From contig JAJYLH010000012.1 of NCBI GenBank assembly GCA_021787845.1, positions 33,017 to 97,016 on the forward strand: a stretch of DNA of 64,000 bases, given 5' to 3'. This document shows positions 15,699 to 24,741 of the stretch, piece after piece. A program made the translations under genes and the position numbers. Within the stretch, counting starts at the first letter, position 1; every line of letters starts with the position of its first letter. Below the pieces are notes generated by a model. That model had not been told where the DNA came from and ran no database searches. It worked only from the letters and a program-made list of their open reading frames with translations. The DNA comes from Myxococcales bacterium. GTDB lineage: Bacteria; Myxococcota; Myxococcia; Myxococcales; JAJYLH01.

Positions 15699-16484
15699 CT
15701 ACGGCTGCGCTGGCGTCTGGCCGCCGGGGGCGGTGCCGCTCCCCTGCGGCGCTTGCGTCTGGGTGCCGGGAGAGGTGCTGCCCTGCGCGGGCTCGGAGTG
15801 CGCCGGGTCGGTCTGGCGGCGGTGCCGGTTCGGTCCGCCTCCCTTGAGGCGCCGGTCGTACCCGTACTCGTGCTTCGCCTCGTACGCCGCGTCCTCAGTG
15901 CCGAAGTCACCGTCGAGCATCGAGTGCATCCGCTTCTGGTCCTCGATGCCCTTGGCACGCAGCGCCTTGAGCGTCTTGTAGCTGCCGCGATAGAGCTGGC
16001 CCGCCGTCGTCGTCGGCAGCTCGGTCTCCGCTTTCTTGTGCGCGGCGACCTGCGCGGTCACCTCGGATGGCACCAGCGGCGCCGGCAGCAGCTTCGCCCC
16101 GAACAGCTTCGTGAAGATCGCCGGCCACGCTTCCAGCCGCGCGAGATCCTCTTCCTCGTCGTCGCCGACGGTGACGCTCGGGATCTCCTTGCCCAGCGCC
16201 TCCTCCTGCTCCATCTCGATCGCCATCCCGCGCAAGAGGAGCGTCAAGCCGAGCACCCGGCGATGCGTGACGCCGAAGACCGACAGCAGCGGCGCGATCT
16301 GTTTGCGCTGCGCGTCCGTCAGCGCCGCGGGATTCATCGCCGCCTTGAACTTGAGGAGCCAGTCGGCGAGCTCCTTCGCATACGCCTCGCGCTGCGCGCC
16401 GACGAAGAACTTTCTCGCCGTTCCCACCTGGTAGAACTGAGCGAGCTGGTCATAGAGCCGCTTGTCGCCGGGTCGAGTCGCCAT
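15699..16484 (-). CDS. Uncharacterised cytosolic protein with low-complexity tail
   Basis: A 261-residue protein that I do not recognise. It has good coding character and a strong AGGAGG upstream of the ATG at 16484. Residues 1-215 are mostly helical and charged (GKEIPSVTVGDDEEEDLARLEAWP). The last 45 or so are Pro/Gln/Thr/Gly-rich. No signal peptide or membrane span. Upstream lies a GGGGGGTGTTGAC element also found before the citrate synthase gene. Confidence 0.7.
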   Translation of the reverse strand: MATRPGDKRLYDQLAQFYQVGTARKFFVGAQREAYAKELADWLLKFKAAMNPAALTDAQRKQIAPLLSVFGVTHRRVLGLTLLLRGMAIEMEQEEALGKEIPSVTVGDDEEEDLARLEAWPAIFTKLFGAKLLPAPLVPSEVTAQVAAHKKAETELPTTTAGQLYRGSYKTLKALRAKGIEDQKRMHSMLDGDFGTEDAAYEAKHEYGYDRRLKGGGPNRHRRQTDPAHSEPAQGSTSPGTQTQAPQGSGTAPGGQTPAQP

Positions 16485-16535
16485 GTCGTCCTCCTAGTGA
16501 GTGTCCGACCGCATGCTCCACCCGGGCCGGACGAA

Positions 16536-16551
16536 TGTCAACACCCCCCGG
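16536..16551 (-). promoter_or_regulatory. Promoter-like GGGGGGTGTTGACA element
   Basis: On the minus strand CCGGGGGGTGTTGACA ends with a consensus-like -35 box about 55 bases before the gene start at 16484. The same 15 bases (CCGGGGGGTGTTGAC) stand before the citrate synthase gene at 56996-57010. No good -10 box follows, so the cognate sigma factor is uncertain. Confidence 0.45.
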
Positions 16552-16638
16552 CGTCAGCCGGGACAACACGGCGCGTCAACCCTGCGGGGTCCCGGAAGGC
16601 CGGAAACGGCCTGGAGGGGCCTCTACGGTACCCTAGCT

Positions 16639-16970
16639 GGCATCCTGAGACATTGAGCACGAAGCGCGATGTCTCTGGGAGCCGTCTGGAGTCTTTGGCG
16701 ATTCGGTCGAATGTCTCGGGGAGGCGCCTGGAGTCTCTGGTGGTCCGGGCGAACGTCTCCGGGAGGCGTCGGGAGACATCGAGCCGACGGCACAATCACT
16801 CTGGGAGGCGCCTGGAGTCTTTCGCGATCCGGTCGAATGTCTCCGGAAGGCATCCGGAATCCCTCGCGCCGAGGCGAATCACTCTGGACGCCTCCTGGAG
16901 ACATTCGCTGTCGACGTGAAAGACTCCGGGAGCCTCCCGAAGGGATTCGTTCTCCTGGCGAAGCTCGTCG
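16639..16970. repeat. Degenerate 42-bp tandem repeat, about 8 units
   Basis: Units begin near 16639, 16678, 16720, 16762, 16804, 16846, 16887 and 16929, with GGAGGCGCCTGGAGTCT as the conserved head and GTCGAATGTCTCCG as the tail. The 42-bp period is 14 codons. On the minus strand one frame reads RRLPETFxRxxxDS repeatedly but is broken by a stop at 16796-16798. The rest of the 592-bp gap (16485-17076) shows no gene I can support. Confidence 0.75.
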
Positions 16971-17076
16971 GAATGGGATGAAGCGACCGGCCTCATGGGC
17001 TGTCCCTCGTGGCGGCCGCTGGAGGGATAAGGTCGCACTCTTGCGCACGGCGTCCGACACGCCATGCTCTCGCCCG

Positions 17077-19857
17077 ATGACCGACCATGCGCGCGAGCCG
17101 ACCGGGAGCCCTTCCAAGGAGACCATCGCCGCGTTGCGGGAGGAGGTGGCGCAAGCGCACGCGGCGCGCCATCCGGGGAGTGAGATCGCGCGGCTCTTCG
17201 CACGAGGCATCGACGCGATCGTCGCCTCGGCGTTCGCGCGGGCGCTGGAAGCGGTGCCGCTCCCCGGTTGCGCTCTGGTCGCCCTGGGTGGTCTCGGCCG
17301 GCAGGAGCTCTCCCCGTTCAGCGACGTGGACCTGCTGCTCGTCGTTCCCGAGGCGGCGCGCGACGAAGCGGAGCGGCTCGCGCACGCGCTCTTCACGCCG
17401 CTGTGGGATGCGGGGCTCGAGCCGGGAACCGCGTTGCGCACGCCGGCCGAGGCGTTGGAGATCGCGCGCGCCGATCACACGGCGGCCACCGCGATGCTCG
17501 ACGCGCGGTTCCTCGCCGGCGACCCGGTCGCGGTCGATCGCCTCCTGCATGGATTTTGGATGGAGCTGCGCGGCGAGGCGCTGGAGGCGTTCGTCGCGGC
17601 GAAGGCGGCGGACCTGGCGGAGCGGCGGGCGCGGTTCGGTGGCTCGGTCTACCTCCTGGAGCCGAACATCAAGAATTCCCCCGGCGGCATACGTGACCTC
17701 TCGACCGGCCTCTGGATGGCGCATGCCCGGCATCGTGTCCGAGGGCTCGATGATGTCGCCGCGGCGCGCCTGCTGCCGGCGCAGGAGGTCGAATCCCTCC
17801 GGGAGGCGCGCGAAGGGCTGCTGACGATTCGCTGCGCGCTGCACCTCTTCGCGGGGCGGCGCGACGACCGGCTGACGTTCGAGGCGCAGGAGGAGATTGC
17901 GAAGCGCCTCGGCTACGCCGGTTCCGCGCACGCGCTCGCGGTCGAGCAGTTGATGCGCGACTACTACCTCGCCGCGCAGAGCATCGAACACGCGACCGAC
18001 GCGCTCATCGACCGCTGTGCGCACGAGGCGAAACCGGGGCCGAGCGAGCGGCGACCGATCGACGACGACTTCGAGCTCATCGGCGATCGCGTGGCGCTCC
18101 GCGGGTCGATAGCTCTCGTTGATCGCCCGGAGCTGGTGGTCGAATTGTTCGTCGCGGCCGAACGGGAACGGGCACCGGTCCTGCCCAGCGCGCGCGACCA
18201 GGTGGCGCACGAGGTCGCGCGGCTCGGCGAGAAGCTCGCGACGATGCCCGCGCCGATGCGGGCGTTCCTCGCGTATCTCGAAAGCCCGGGCGCGAACGGG
18301 CGCGCGCTCGACGGGCTCCACGAAACGGGTGTGCTCGGCGGGCTTTTTCCGGAATTCGCGCGGCTCAAGGCGCGGGTGCAACACGACGCGTACCACGTGT
18401 TCACCGTCGACACGCACACGCTCTTCGCCCTCCAGAAGCTCCTCCGGCTGCGCGCGGGCGAGCTCGACGCCGAGGAGCCGGGGTTCACGAGGCTCGCCCA
18501 GGACCTGGCGGATCCGCTGCCGCTCTGCTTGGCGCTGCTCTTCCACGATCTCGGCAAGGCGACCGGCGGAGGCCACGCCAAGAAAGGCGAAACGCTCGTG
18601 CGGGACTGGGGGGAGCGAGCGGCTCGCGCCGCGGGTTCGCCCCCGTTCCCGCGGCCGGCCGCCCTGTTGTCTCCGCGGTCGGGACCCGCGGGCGAGCCAG
18701 ACTCGCACCCGGTCGATCGGACCGATCAGTCGGATCCGACCGATCGGTCCGATCGGCGTGACGCGCCGCCGAGTCAACCGCCGCCTGGTGACTTCACCGC
18801 TCCTGTCCCCCTCGACCCGCACACCATCGGCGCTGCTGCCTTCCTGGTGCGCGAGCACCTGACGCTCTCGCAGATTGCGTTCCGCCGCGACCTGTCCGAC
18901 CCGGCGCTCATCCAGCGCGTCGTCGACCTGGCCGGCACCCGCGAGCGCCTCGACGAGCTGTACCTCCTGACCTACGCGGACATCTCCAGCGTCGGCCCGG
19001 AGACCTGGAACGACTGGCGGGCGCGGCTGCTCGCGGAGCTGTACGACAAGGCGCGCGCCCGACTCGATTCCGATCTGCCTCAGGTCGCGCAGACGCGCAC
19101 CGAAGCCGCGCTCGCGGGTGCGAGAGCCCTCCGGCAACTCGTGGGCGCCGACCCCGAGCTGGAGCGCTTCATCTCCCTGCTCCCGGAGCGGCACGTGGCG
19201 ACGGTTCCCGCTCGGGCGGCCCGCGCGCATTTCGAGCTGTGGAAGCGCGCCCGCGGGCGGCTCGCGACGGGCGAGGTCCACCCGCGGCCGGACGCGGGAA
19301 ACGTCTCCGAGCTGGTCATCGTCGCCGACGATCGACCGGGGCTCCTCGCGGACATCGCCGGCGTGCTCGCCGCCCACAGCATCGACATTCTCAGCGCGGA
19401 GATTTTCTCGCTCACCGACGGACGCGCGCTGGACAGCTTTCTCGTACGCGAGCCGGGAGGGCTGCCGGCCTCCGCGGAGCGCTGTGCGCGAGCGCTCCTG
19501 GACCTCGAACGGCTCCTCGCGGGAGAAGAGACGGTGCCCGAGCTGGTCGCGCGCCGCCGCGGAGCGAGCTTCGTCAGCGCCGGACCCGCGGTACCGACCC
19601 GCGTGCGATTCGATCTCTCCGCCGCCCGCGACGCGACCGTCCTCGACGTCTTCACCCGCGACCGCATCGGCCTCCTGCACGACCTCGCCGCCGCCATCCA
19701 CGACGCGGGCGCCTCCATCGTCCTCGCCCGCGTCGCGACCGAAGGCAACAAGGCGACCGACGGCTTCTATCTGCAGGATGCGAACGGCCGGAAGATCGCC
19801 GACCCGGCAGCGCTCGAGCGGCTGCGGACCGCGGTCGAGCAGGCGCTCGCGACGTGA
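17077..19857 (+). CDS. glnD: Bifunctional uridylyltransferase/uridylyl-removing enzyme GlnD
   Basis: Senses glutamine and uridylylates or deuridylylates PII proteins. It is 926 residues from ATG 17077; a TTG 36 bases upstream in frame has a better Shine-Dalgarno (GGAGGG) and cannot be excluded. The nucleotidyltransferase domain has GGLGRQELSPFSDVDLLLVV (Asp83, Asp85) and EPNIKNSPGGIRDL. The HD domain has H490D491 in LFHDLGKATGGGH. Two ACT domains close the protein (SELVIVADDRPGLLADIAG and LDVFTRDRIGLLHDLA). Residues about 520-581, between two HD-domain helices, are a Pro/Asp-rich insert absent from typical GlnD. It contains a copy of the GATC-array repeat. Confidence 0.93.
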   Translation: MTDHAREPTGSPSKETIAALREEVAQAHAARHPGSEIARLFARGIDAIVASAFARALEAVPLPGCALVALGGLGRQELSPFSDVDLLLVVPEAARDEAERLAHALFTPLWDAGLEPGTALRTPAEALEIARADHTAATAMLDARFLAGDPVAVDRLLHGFWMELRGEALEAFVAAKAADLAERRARFGGSVYLLEPNIKNSPGGIRDLSTGLWMAHARHRVRGLDDVAAARLLPAQEVESLREAREGLLTIRCALHLFAGRRDDRLTFEAQEEIAKRLGYAGSAHALAVEQLMRDYYLAAQSIEHATDALIDRCAHEAKPGPSERRPIDDDFELIGDRVALRGSIALVDRPELVVELFVAAERERAPVLPSARDQVAHEVARLGEKLATMPAPMRAFLAYLESPGANGRALDGLHETGVLGGLFPEFARLKARVQHDAYHVFTVDTHTLFALQKLLRLRAGELDAEEPGFTRLAQDLADPLPLCLALLFHDLGKATGGGHAKKGETLVRDWGERAARAAGSPPFPRPAALLSPRSGPAGEPDSHPVDRTDQSDPTDRSDRRDAPPSQPPPGDFTAPVPLDPHTIGAAAFLVREHLTLSQIAFRRDLSDPALIQRVVDLAGTRERLDELYLLTYADISSVGPETWNDWRARLLAELYDKARARLDSDLPQVAQTRTEAALAGARALRQLVGADPELERFISLLPERHVATVPARAARAHFELWKRARGRLATGEVHPRPDAGNVSELVIVADDRPGLLADIAGVLAAHSIDILSAEIFSLTDGRALDSFLVREPGGLPASAERCARALLDLERLLAGEETVPELVARRRGASFVSAGPAVPTRVRFDLSAARDATVLDVFTRDRIGLLHDLAAAIHDAGASIVLARVATEGNKATDGFYLQDANGRKIADPAALERLRTAVEQALAT
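18715..18756. repeat. GATC 9-bp array inside glnD
   Basis: Forty-two bases of GATC-headed 9-bp units lie in frame in the HD domain of glnD, encoding alternating S/T-D-R/P/Q triplets. Other arrays of the family are at 21754-21789, 26188-26226, 39336-39387, 49196-49239, 55357-55398, 57491-57540 and 60965-61004. Confidence 0.85.
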
Positions 19858-19934
19858 CGATGATCACCGGTGGCGCGGACGACCCGGCAGACCCTCACCC
19901 CCCGCTGCCGCGCGCCAGTCACTCCCATTGACCA

Positions 19935-20066
19935 ACTCGCTCCTCCCTCGACTGCGCTCGGGATGAGCGGAACGGGCGAGCGACAGGGCTCGGAGCGGCG
20001 GTGCTTGGCAATCCCTTCGTCTCGACCAACCCGCTCATCCCGAGCGCAGTCGAGGGAGGAGCGGAA
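19935..20066. repeat. Paired CCCTCGACTGCGCTCGGGAT palindromic units
   Basis: Two copies in opposite orientation (19935-19970 and 20031-20066) form a large inverted repeat with about 35-base arms and a 60-base centre. They lie in the 375-bp gap after glnD, which otherwise holds no gene. Single copies lie at 22087-22118 and 58530-58559. This unit resembles REP-like repeats seen across many bacterial genomes. Confidence 0.75.
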
Positions 20067-20232
20067 CGAAGATGAGGCGAGGGGACGCGCGGTAGCGGGG
20101 GGTGCGGCCGAATCACCGAGAACCTGAGTGAACCGGAAAGCCCATCGTGGTTGAATCGACCGGCGCCGTGAATGACCCGCGGGTTCGATCGTCACACGCG
20201 GCAGGCGCTCGTCGGACCTGAAAGGAGTCAGC

Positions 20233-21735
20233 ATGTTTCGCCGGTCGCTCGCCACCCTCGCCGGGCTCGCTCTAGCCGCGTGCGCTCCAGCCCCCCTGTA
20301 CACCTACCCCGAACCGGCTCCGCCGCCGCCCGCCGTGGCCGCTCCCGCCCCCTCGACCGCTCCGGCGCCGGTGGTGGAGGCGCAGCCCGGGCCGCCAGTG
20401 ACCGTCGAGGCCGAACCGACCCCCAGCGCTCCCGCCCAGCAGCCGTGCTACGTCTACGACGGGCCCCACCCGATTCCCGACGACTACGGCGGCGGCTGGT
20501 GCGACATCCAGGGCCCCCACTGCGAGCCGTATCCGCCGCCCTACGCCGACCAGTTCGTCGTCGTGAACGGCCAGTACCGCTTCGGCGCTCAGACCACCTG
20601 GTGGTACTTCGGCCCGCACCCGATTCCGCCGAATTTCGGCGGCGGATGGTGCCAGGTTCCCGGCCTGCACATCGAGCCGTATCCGCCCTGGGACGTGTTC
20701 GGATACAACACGACCGGCCACTACTACTTCTACAACCCCGACTGGCGACACCACGTCCACCGGCGGCCGAGCTATCCGGGCGAGTACTCGTACGACCCCA
20801 TCCGGCCGGTGCCGCCCGCGCACGTCAACTTCCCGCAACATCCGACGCCGGAGCCGGGTGGCGGCTACGCTCCGACGCCCTTGCCGACGCCGCAGCCGGG
20901 TGGCGCGTACGCTCCGACGCCCTCGCCGACGCCGCAGCCGGGTGGCGCCTACGCTCCGACGCCCTCGCCGGCGCCGCAGCCGGGTGGCGCCTACGCTCCG
21001 ACGCCCTCGCCGACGCCGCAGCCGGGTGGCGCCTACGCTCCGACGCCCTCGCCGGCGCCACAGCCGGGCGGCGGCTACGCTCCTACTCCCCAGCCGACGC
21101 CGCAGCCGGGTGGCGCGAGCGCTCCTGCCCCCGAGCCGACGTCCGAGGGGCCGGTCGGGACCGTCAGCGTGATCCAGGTAACGCCCTCGCCAATGCGCCC
21201 CCATCCGCCGCTCCAGGTCGTCCCCCGACCGGCACCGCAGACGCAGCCGGTGATCGTCACCGGGCATCCCGCGCCGGTTCCGCCGGCACCGTGGTGGGCG
21301 AGCCCGACGGACACCTCGACATCGCAACCGGGCGGCGCGGGCGCTCCTGCTCCCGAGCCAACGCCACAGCGGCCGACCGGGACTGTCACCGCGACCCAAC
21401 CGCCGCCGTGGTGGGCGAGCCCGACGGACACCACGACGCCTCGACCGGGCAACGTCAGAGGTCCGCCCCCCGCGCCACGCCCGATCTTCCGCCCCGCGAG
21501 GCCGTCCTGGGGCGAGCCGTCGAATATGCGAGTGCCGGCGCCGCGTCCGCTGCCGATTCCCCACCGGGTCCTCCCCGGCGAGCGCGTCTCGGGGCCGGGA
21601 TATCGCACCATGCCTCGCGGCCCGCGACCGGGCTTCCGTCCCGGCCAGCAGCGCCGGCGCCAGACCGCGCCCCAGGCGCAACCCAAGAGGCGAGCGCCCC
21701 CGCGCAGAGCGGCACCGGTGCCGGAACACTTCTAG
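20233..21735 (+). CDS. Proline-rich lipoprotein with tandem repeats
   Basis: A predicted lipoprotein of 500 residues with signal and lipobox LAAC (Cys17), preceded by AAAGGAG. Residues about 75-185 hold two copies of a YxGPHPIPxxxGGGWCxxxGxHxEPYPP module, each with a Cys-containing GGGWC core. Residues about 209-300 are six or so repeats of PTPQPGGAYAPTPS (14 residues, 42 bp). The rest is Pro/Ala/Gly-rich and disordered. It probably spans or decorates the cell envelope. The enzyme-like function, if any, is not recognisable. Confidence 0.8.
   Translation: MFRRSLATLAGLALAACAPAPLYTYPEPAPPPPAVAAPAPSTAPAPVVEAQPGPPVTVEAEPTPSAPAQQPCYVYDGPHPIPDDYGGGWCDIQGPHCEPYPPPYADQFVVVNGQYRFGAQTTWWYFGPHPIPPNFGGGWCQVPGLHIEPYPPWDVFGYNTTGHYYFYNPDWRHHVHRRPSYPGEYSYDPIRPVPPAHVNFPQHPTPEPGGGYAPTPLPTPQPGGAYAPTPSPTPQPGGAYAPTPSPAPQPGGAYAPTPSPTPQPGGAYAPTPSPAPQPGGGYAPTPQPTPQPGGASAPAPEPTSEGPVGTVSVIQVTPSPMRPHPPLQVVPRPAPQTQPVIVTGHPAPVPPAPWWASPTDTSTSQPGGAGAPAPEPTPQRPTGTVTATQPPPWWASPTDTTTPRPGNVRGPPPAPRPIFRPARPSWGEPSNMRVPAPRPLPIPHRVLPGERVSGPGYRTMPRGPRPGFRPGQQRRRQTAPQAQPKRRAPPRRAAPVPEHF
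20857..21117 (+). repeat. 42-bp coding tandem repeats (PTPQPGGAYAPTPS)
   Basis: About six near-identical 42-bp units encode PTPQPGGAYAPTPS variants in the Pro-rich lipoprotein. The high identity suggests recent slippage or recombination. Confidence 0.85.
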
Positions 21736-22270
21736 GCGTAGTGCCCGCGCGCCATCGGACCGATCGGTCGGATCGGTCCGATCGGTCGGACTTGCTGATC
21801 GGGGTGACCGCATCTCGCACGAATTTCCAACCGCTCGTCCTGATCTACTAAGCCTCGAAAGGCTCGCGCCGCGCGCAGATTCTCGGCGCCACGTAGCACG
21901 ACTTCGTGGCACGGGCGTCCCCGCCCGTGAGCGCTTGGGGACCTGCCATGCCAGCGGGTTCGACTGGGCTTTCACGGGCGAGGACGCCCGTGCCACGATT
22001 CCGATCGTCTCCAAGGTCGAGCTTGGGTTGCGGGCGTCGGCCCGCGCTGAGCGCAGTCGAAGGGCGGGCGGTTGGGGCGGCAACGCGCTCGTCCCTCGAC
22101 TGCGCTCGGGATGAGCGGCGTTGCCCATGCGACCTGGTGGCGTTGCCCATGCGACCTGGTGCGGTGATCCCGACAAGCAGCCCGGTCCGATTCTTCAGAC
22201 GCCGCGTCGCGTCTTGGACCTGCGCGCGGAAACGCGGTAGAAGAGCGCCCTCTGCCTTGGGAGGCGCCTC
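21736..22270. other. Gene-free repeat cluster
   Basis: No gene is supported in this 535-bp gap. It contains a GATC array (21754-21789), a 90-bp inverted repeat with TGGCACGGGCGTCC arms (21908-21998), a palindromic CCCTCGACTGCGCTCGGGAT unit (22087-22118), and a perfect 22-bp tandem duplication of GGCGTTGCCCATGCGACCTG (plus GT) at 22117-22160. It looks like a landing site for several repeat families. Confidence 0.75.
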
Positions 22271-23707
22271 TTGAGAACCGCACCCGTTCGTGGTCCGGCG
22301 AGCTGGCTCGCGCTCGCGCTCATCGCTCTGGCTCCGCTGTCGGCCCGCGGGGCCGGCGTCGAAATCCCCGACAACGGAGCGCTTCCGATCGCTCGCGGCG
22401 GCACCGCGGTGAGCATGTTCGGCAACGCCTACTCGCTCGAGTTCAACCCGGCCGCGATGGCCACCGTCGACGGGCTCGACGTCCGCCTGGACATGCGGGA
22501 CATCGACAACACGGTGACCTTCCAGCGGGGGCCCGCCGGGGACGGCAGCGTTTTCGACAAGGTCTCCAACAGCGCTGGCGGAGACATCGAGCCCTCGTTG
22601 CAGGTCGCCTATCGGTTGCGCCACATCCTCCAAGGGCGGCTCGCGTTCGGCCTGGGCATCTGGGGGCCGCCGGGCGTCCTCCACTACAAGTACCCGAGCC
22701 CCCTGAACGAGCCGAAGGAAGAGGGGTGGCACCAGGTCGACGCGCAGACGCCGCAGCGCTACTCGCTCATCGACTCGTACATGCTCATCATCTATCCGAG
22801 CGTCGGGGTGGCATTCCGGATTACCCACCAGCTCGCGGTCGGCCTGACCCTCCAGGACGTCGTCGCGAACATCGACTTCCACCAGGCCATCGGCCTCTAC
22901 GTCCCGGGGATCACGCAGCCGGGCCAGGAGGACACCGACTTCGACGCCATCGCCCACTTGAGCGTGCACCAGAGCTACGGGCTGACGGGCATCCTCGGCG
23001 TCGCCTACATGCCGATTCCCAAGCTCCACCTCGGCCTGAGCTTCCGCCCGCAGATCGTGATCAAGGCGGACGGCACCCTGAACGTCCAGCTCCCGAAGAC
23101 CGCGACCAGCATGGGCGAGCAGATGCAGGGAAACAGCGCGACCTTCGAGTTCGCGCTGCCGCCGGTGGCGCACCTCGGCGCGACCTACCTCTTCAGCGAC
23201 CGGCTGAACGTGAGCGCGGAAGCGGTCTGGGAGGGCTGGAGCGTCGTCAAGAGCCAGTCGCTGCAGCCGCACGACATCGCGGTCACCGGACCGATTCCGG
23301 CTGCGGTCTCGCCGATTTCCATCCCCCGGCACTGGATGGACTCGTACAGCGGTCGGATCGGCGCGACGTACACGGTGCTCGAGTGGGCGCAGCACGACCC
23401 GCTGCTCGACGTGAGCGCCGGAGCGCTGTTCGAGACGTCCGCGGTTCCCTCGTCGTACCAGGCGGTCGACTTCGTCAACGGGAACCGGTACGCGGGCGGG
23501 CTCGGGCTGACGTTCCACTGGCACCACTTCGCCTTGACCGCCTCCGGGATGTACTACCCGGAGGTGGACGTCGACATCTCGGACAGCAAGGTCGCGCGAA
23601 CGACCGCTCCGCCCGAGCCGCAGCCGCTCATCGTCGGGAACGGCACCTACACCACCAGCTCCTGGATCGCCGCGGTGGGCCTCGCGTACAGCGGTCTCGG
23701 AGGGTAG
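22271..23707 (+). CDS. FadL/OmpP1/TodX-family outer-membrane transporter
   Basis: An outer-membrane beta-barrel for hydrophobic compounds such as fatty acids, 478 residues. A signal peptide ends near LSARGAG. The FadL N-terminal hatch pattern follows: IARGGTAVSMFGNAYSLEFNPAAMA. The rest alternates strands, with an aromatic-rich C-terminus. The start is TTG at 22271 with GGGAGG about six bases upstream. It lies 4 bp before a lipoprotein gene, probably one transcript. Confidence 0.88.
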   Translation: MRTAPVRGPASWLALALIALAPLSARGAGVEIPDNGALPIARGGTAVSMFGNAYSLEFNPAAMATVDGLDVRLDMRDIDNTVTFQRGPAGDGSVFDKVSNSAGGDIEPSLQVAYRLRHILQGRLAFGLGIWGPPGVLHYKYPSPLNEPKEEGWHQVDAQTPQRYSLIDSYMLIIYPSVGVAFRITHQLAVGLTLQDVVANIDFHQAIGLYVPGITQPGQEDTDFDAIAHLSVHQSYGLTGILGVAYMPIPKLHLGLSFRPQIVIKADGTLNVQLPKTATSMGEQMQGNSATFEFALPPVAHLGATYLFSDRLNVSAEAVWEGWSVVKSQSLQPHDIAVTGPIPAAVSPISIPRHWMDSYSGRIGATYTVLEWAQHDPLLDVSAGALFETSAVPSSYQAVDFVNGNRYAGGLGLTFHWHHFALTASGMYYPEVDVDISDSKVARTTAPPEPQPLIVGNGTYTTSSWIAAVGLAYSGLGG

Positions 23708-23711
23708 GAAG

Positions 23712-24587
23712 ATGCGCCGAACCGTCCCTCTCGCGCTCCTTCTCCTCGCAGCGTGCAGCGGCTCGCCGAAGAGCTCCGGCTCCGACGGCGGGACCAAGCC
23801 CGCCCAGCACGAGTACATCCCCATCAGCGGGACCGTGCAGTTCCATCCGCTGGAGCAGCTCTGGCGGGCGGGGACGATTCCCGGCGCGGTCGCCGCGAGC
23901 AGCACCGCTCTTCCCGGCCTCGACGGCGCGACGCTCAACGTCGAAGACTCGGTGGACGCGCTCATCGGCCGCCCGCCGCTCGCCCAGACGACCCTCGGGG
24001 CGGACGGAAAGTTCTCGTTCGCTCAGGTCGACGTGGTGAACGTGTCGGTCGCGCTGGTCGCGGACGTGTCGCCGACGAGCACCTTGATGGAGAGCGGGTT
24101 CGGCCTCTACCGCTACGAGGCGGGCAAGCCGCGGCCGACCTCGCTCTTGAATATGCCGGTGTGGATCATCAGCAAGGAGTTCGAGGCGATGCTCGCGAAG
24201 GCGGCCGGCCTCACCACCGACGACCTGGAGCAGGGAGGCTTCGTCCTCGGGCAGATCGTGGTCCCCGATGCGAACGACGCGCTGCACAACCAAGGCGTCG
24301 AAGGAGCCCAGCTCGCGCAGGAGGTGCCGGCGAGCAACGGCTTCAAGGCGGTGGCGCTACAGAGCACCAACACCAACCCGGACGCGAGCCCGCCCCTCTA
24401 CTACTTGAACTCCGACCTCACCGGTCTCGCCACGGGCGACCAGACGAGCTCCTCCGGCGTGTTCCTCTTCTTCCCCGGCGTCAACACGATCGACTGCACG
24501 GCGTTGAAGAGTGGCCAGACCTTCGCGGTCCACCTGGTGGGCGCGCGGCACGAGACCGCGCTGGCGGCGTACATCGAGCAGCAGTAG
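23712..24587 (+). CDS. Lipoprotein partner of the FadL-type porin
   Basis: A 291-residue lipoprotein with lipobox LAAC (Cys15), followed by a Ser/Gly/Asp linker. The mature part has a predicted beta-rich domain with ISGTVQFHPLEQ and GADGKFSFAQVDVVNVSVALV, which reads like a carboxypeptidase-regulatory or Ig-like fold. Only 4 bp separate it from the FadL-type gene, so a shared role in hydrophobic substrate uptake is plausible. Otherwise unknown. Confidence 0.75.
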   Translation: MRRTVPLALLLLAACSGSPKSSGSDGGTKPAQHEYIPISGTVQFHPLEQLWRAGTIPGAVAASSTALPGLDGATLNVEDSVDALIGRPPLAQTTLGADGKFSFAQVDVVNVSVALVADVSPTSTLMESGFGLYRYEAGKPRPTSLLNMPVWIISKEFEAMLAKAAGLTTDDLEQGGFVLGQIVVPDANDALHNQGVEGAQLAQEVPASNGFKAVALQSTNTNPDASPPLYYLNSDLTGLATGDQTSSSGVFLFFPGVNTIDCTALKSGQTFAVHLVGARHETALAAYIEQQ

Positions 24588-24616
24588 CGCTCGAGCCGGC
24601 CGTCGGGTGCATTCGC

Positions 24617-24703
24617 ATCGTGGGATCGGTGAAGCGGACCGGAGCACAGCGATTTCGCCGATCGCCGCTCGATGGGTTGCGCTAGCGCTCCGCCCATCCT
24701 ACG
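24617..24703. repeat. GATGGG/CCCATC palindromic element
   Basis: Imperfect inverted element between the lipoprotein gene and the response regulator, with a right arm GATGGGTTGCGC ... CTCCGCCCATCCTAC. It aligns along most of its length with 63751-63831. Confidence 0.6.
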
Positions 24704-24741
24704 AACCCGTTCGAGCCGTTCGAAGGAGCTCCCGACCCGCG

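Noticed and set aside
16639..16970. CRISPR array with 42-bp spacing
   Set aside because: Units are degenerate over their whole length; there is no constant repeat alternating with unique spacers.
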